From: JOPF133 sp052144935
GTDB taxonomy: Bacteria; Acidobacteriota; Terriglobia; Bryobacterales; Bryobacteraceae
NCBI GenBank assembly: GCA_052144935.1
Contig: JBKQPR010000365.1
Location: 1 to 6,835 of the forward strand
Length of the DNA stretch: 6,835 bases
Direction: 5' to 3'
Shown here: in pieces, positions 6,355-6,835 of the stretch
Layout: every line of letters starts with the position of its first letter
Numbering within the stretch: the stretch's first letter is position 1
Translations under genes and position numbers: made by a program
The notes under the pieces: model-generated
What the model saw: the letters and a program-made list of their open reading frames with translations, nothing else
Told to the model about the DNA's origin: nothing
The model's database searches: none

Positions 6355-6835
6355 CCCCGCACCCCGGCGCCCCCGGTACCGCGCGCCCCAGCGCCCCGCA
6401 GCACTCCAGCGCCCCGGCGCCCCCGCACCCTCGCGCACCCCCGCCTCGGCGCCCCGCGCCCGCGTCCCACCCCAGCACCCTCCCGCGCCCGCGCCCCCGC
6501 GCCTCGCGTTCCGCGCACTCCCGCCTCGGCCGCCCCGCGCCCGCGTCCCACCCCAGCCCTCCCGCGCCCGCGCCCCGGCGCCCCCGCACCCTCGCGCACC
6601 CCCGCCTCGGCGCCCCGCGCCCGCGCGTCCCACCCCAGCACCCTCCCGCGCCTCGCGTTCCGCGCACTCCCGCCTCGGCGCCTCGCGCCCCGGTCCCTCG
6701 CCCCAGCATACCCGCGCCGCGTCCCGCGCACCCCCGCCTCGGCGCCTCGCGCCCCTGCCTCCCGCGCCCCGGCACCCCGGGCGCCGGTGCCCCGCGCCCC
6801 CCGCGCCCCGCGCCCCCGCGCCCCGCGCCCCCGCG
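6355..6835. repeat. C/G-skewed degenerate tandem repeat tract
   Basis: From about 6355 to the window end the sequence is nearly all C and G, with C far above G on the plus strand. In 6481-6540, for example, I count 37 C, 16 G, 6 T and 1 A. It is a degenerate tandem array. CCGCCTCGG recurs at 6441, 6521, 6602, 6670 and 6734 (spacings 80, 81, 68, 64), and CCCCAGC at 6386, 6470, 6551, 6633 and 6701 (84, 81, 82, 68). A 54-bp block at 6411-6464 is repeated identically at 6572-6625, offset 161 bp, which indicates a two-unit higher-order repeat. Most unit spacings and the 161-bp offset are not multiples of three, so equal copies are read in different frames. This argues against protein coding, although stop codons are scarce. 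The array may continue beyond the window. Confidence 0.85.
6790..6835. repeat. 15-bp tandem repeat with regular C-tracts (G-quadruplex motif on the minus strand)
   Basis: The 15-mer CCGCGCCCCGCGCCC occurs at 6801-6815, again identically at 6816-6830, and starts a third time at 6831. Across 6790-6832 there are six C-tracts of 4, 6, 4, 5, 4 and 5 bases, each separated by exactly GCG. The minus strand therefore carries six G-tracts with 3-nt CGC loops, which satisfies the usual G-quadruplex pattern several times over. The repeat is still in progress at the window end. Confidence 0.75.

Noticed and set aside
6314..6775. N-terminal extension of the minus-strand gene by 154 residues through the repeat tract, giving a Gly/Arg/Ala-rich domain
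   Set aside because: The open frame follows from the lack of A and T. Identical repeat copies are read in different frames (161-bp offset), and a ribosome binding site supports the start at 6313.
6355..6835. CRISPR array
   Set aside because: Repeats are diverged, unit length drifts from 84 to 64 bp, and there are no unique spacers; the whole tract is one low-complexity composition.

Overview
The window looks like a high-GC bacterial chromosome, most likely an Acidobacteriota (Bryobacterales/Solibacter-like) genome. This is an inference. It rests on the very long receptor with an N-terminal carboxypeptidase-regulatory-like domain, a family strongly expanded in that phylum, and on its pairing with an exported amidohydrolase. 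No rRNA, tRNA, transposase, CRISPR array or phage gene was seen.

Layout. Bases 1-343 are non-coding and hold the control region of the first operon: an imperfect dyad (117-144), a strong sigma70-like promoter (TTGACA, 17-bp spacer, TACACT; 146-174), and a leader of about 160 nt that can fold into a terminator-like hairpin inside a longer-range helix. Bases 344-4273 encode a 1309-residue TonB-dependent receptor with a signal peptide. After a 26-bp gap with a good ribosome binding site, bases 4300-5559 encode a 419-residue exported metal-dependent amidohydrolase with all the expected ligand residues. The two genes very probably form an operon: the receptor would import a substrate across the outer membrane and the hydrolase would cleave it, or a derivative, in the periplasm. 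The substrate cannot be read from the sequence.

A convergent gene (5570-6313, minus strand) ends only 10 bp from the amidohydrolase stop. It encodes an unrecognised, strongly acidic, soluble 247-residue protein. Its 5' side abuts an extreme low-complexity tract (about 6355-6835) that runs to the window end. The tract is C-rich on the plus strand and G-rich on the minus strand, is built from degenerate tandem units of roughly 64-84 bp with a higher-order repeat of about 161 bp, and ends in a 15-bp tandem repeat with regular C4-6/GCG spacing (a G-quadruplex-type motif on the minus strand). Open frames through the tract appear non-coding because repeat copies are not in phase.

The receptor and hydrolase are ordinary members of known families. 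The least explained parts are the C/G-skewed array, the orphan acidic protein beside it, and the structured leader. I do not see strong evidence for a wholly new system here.
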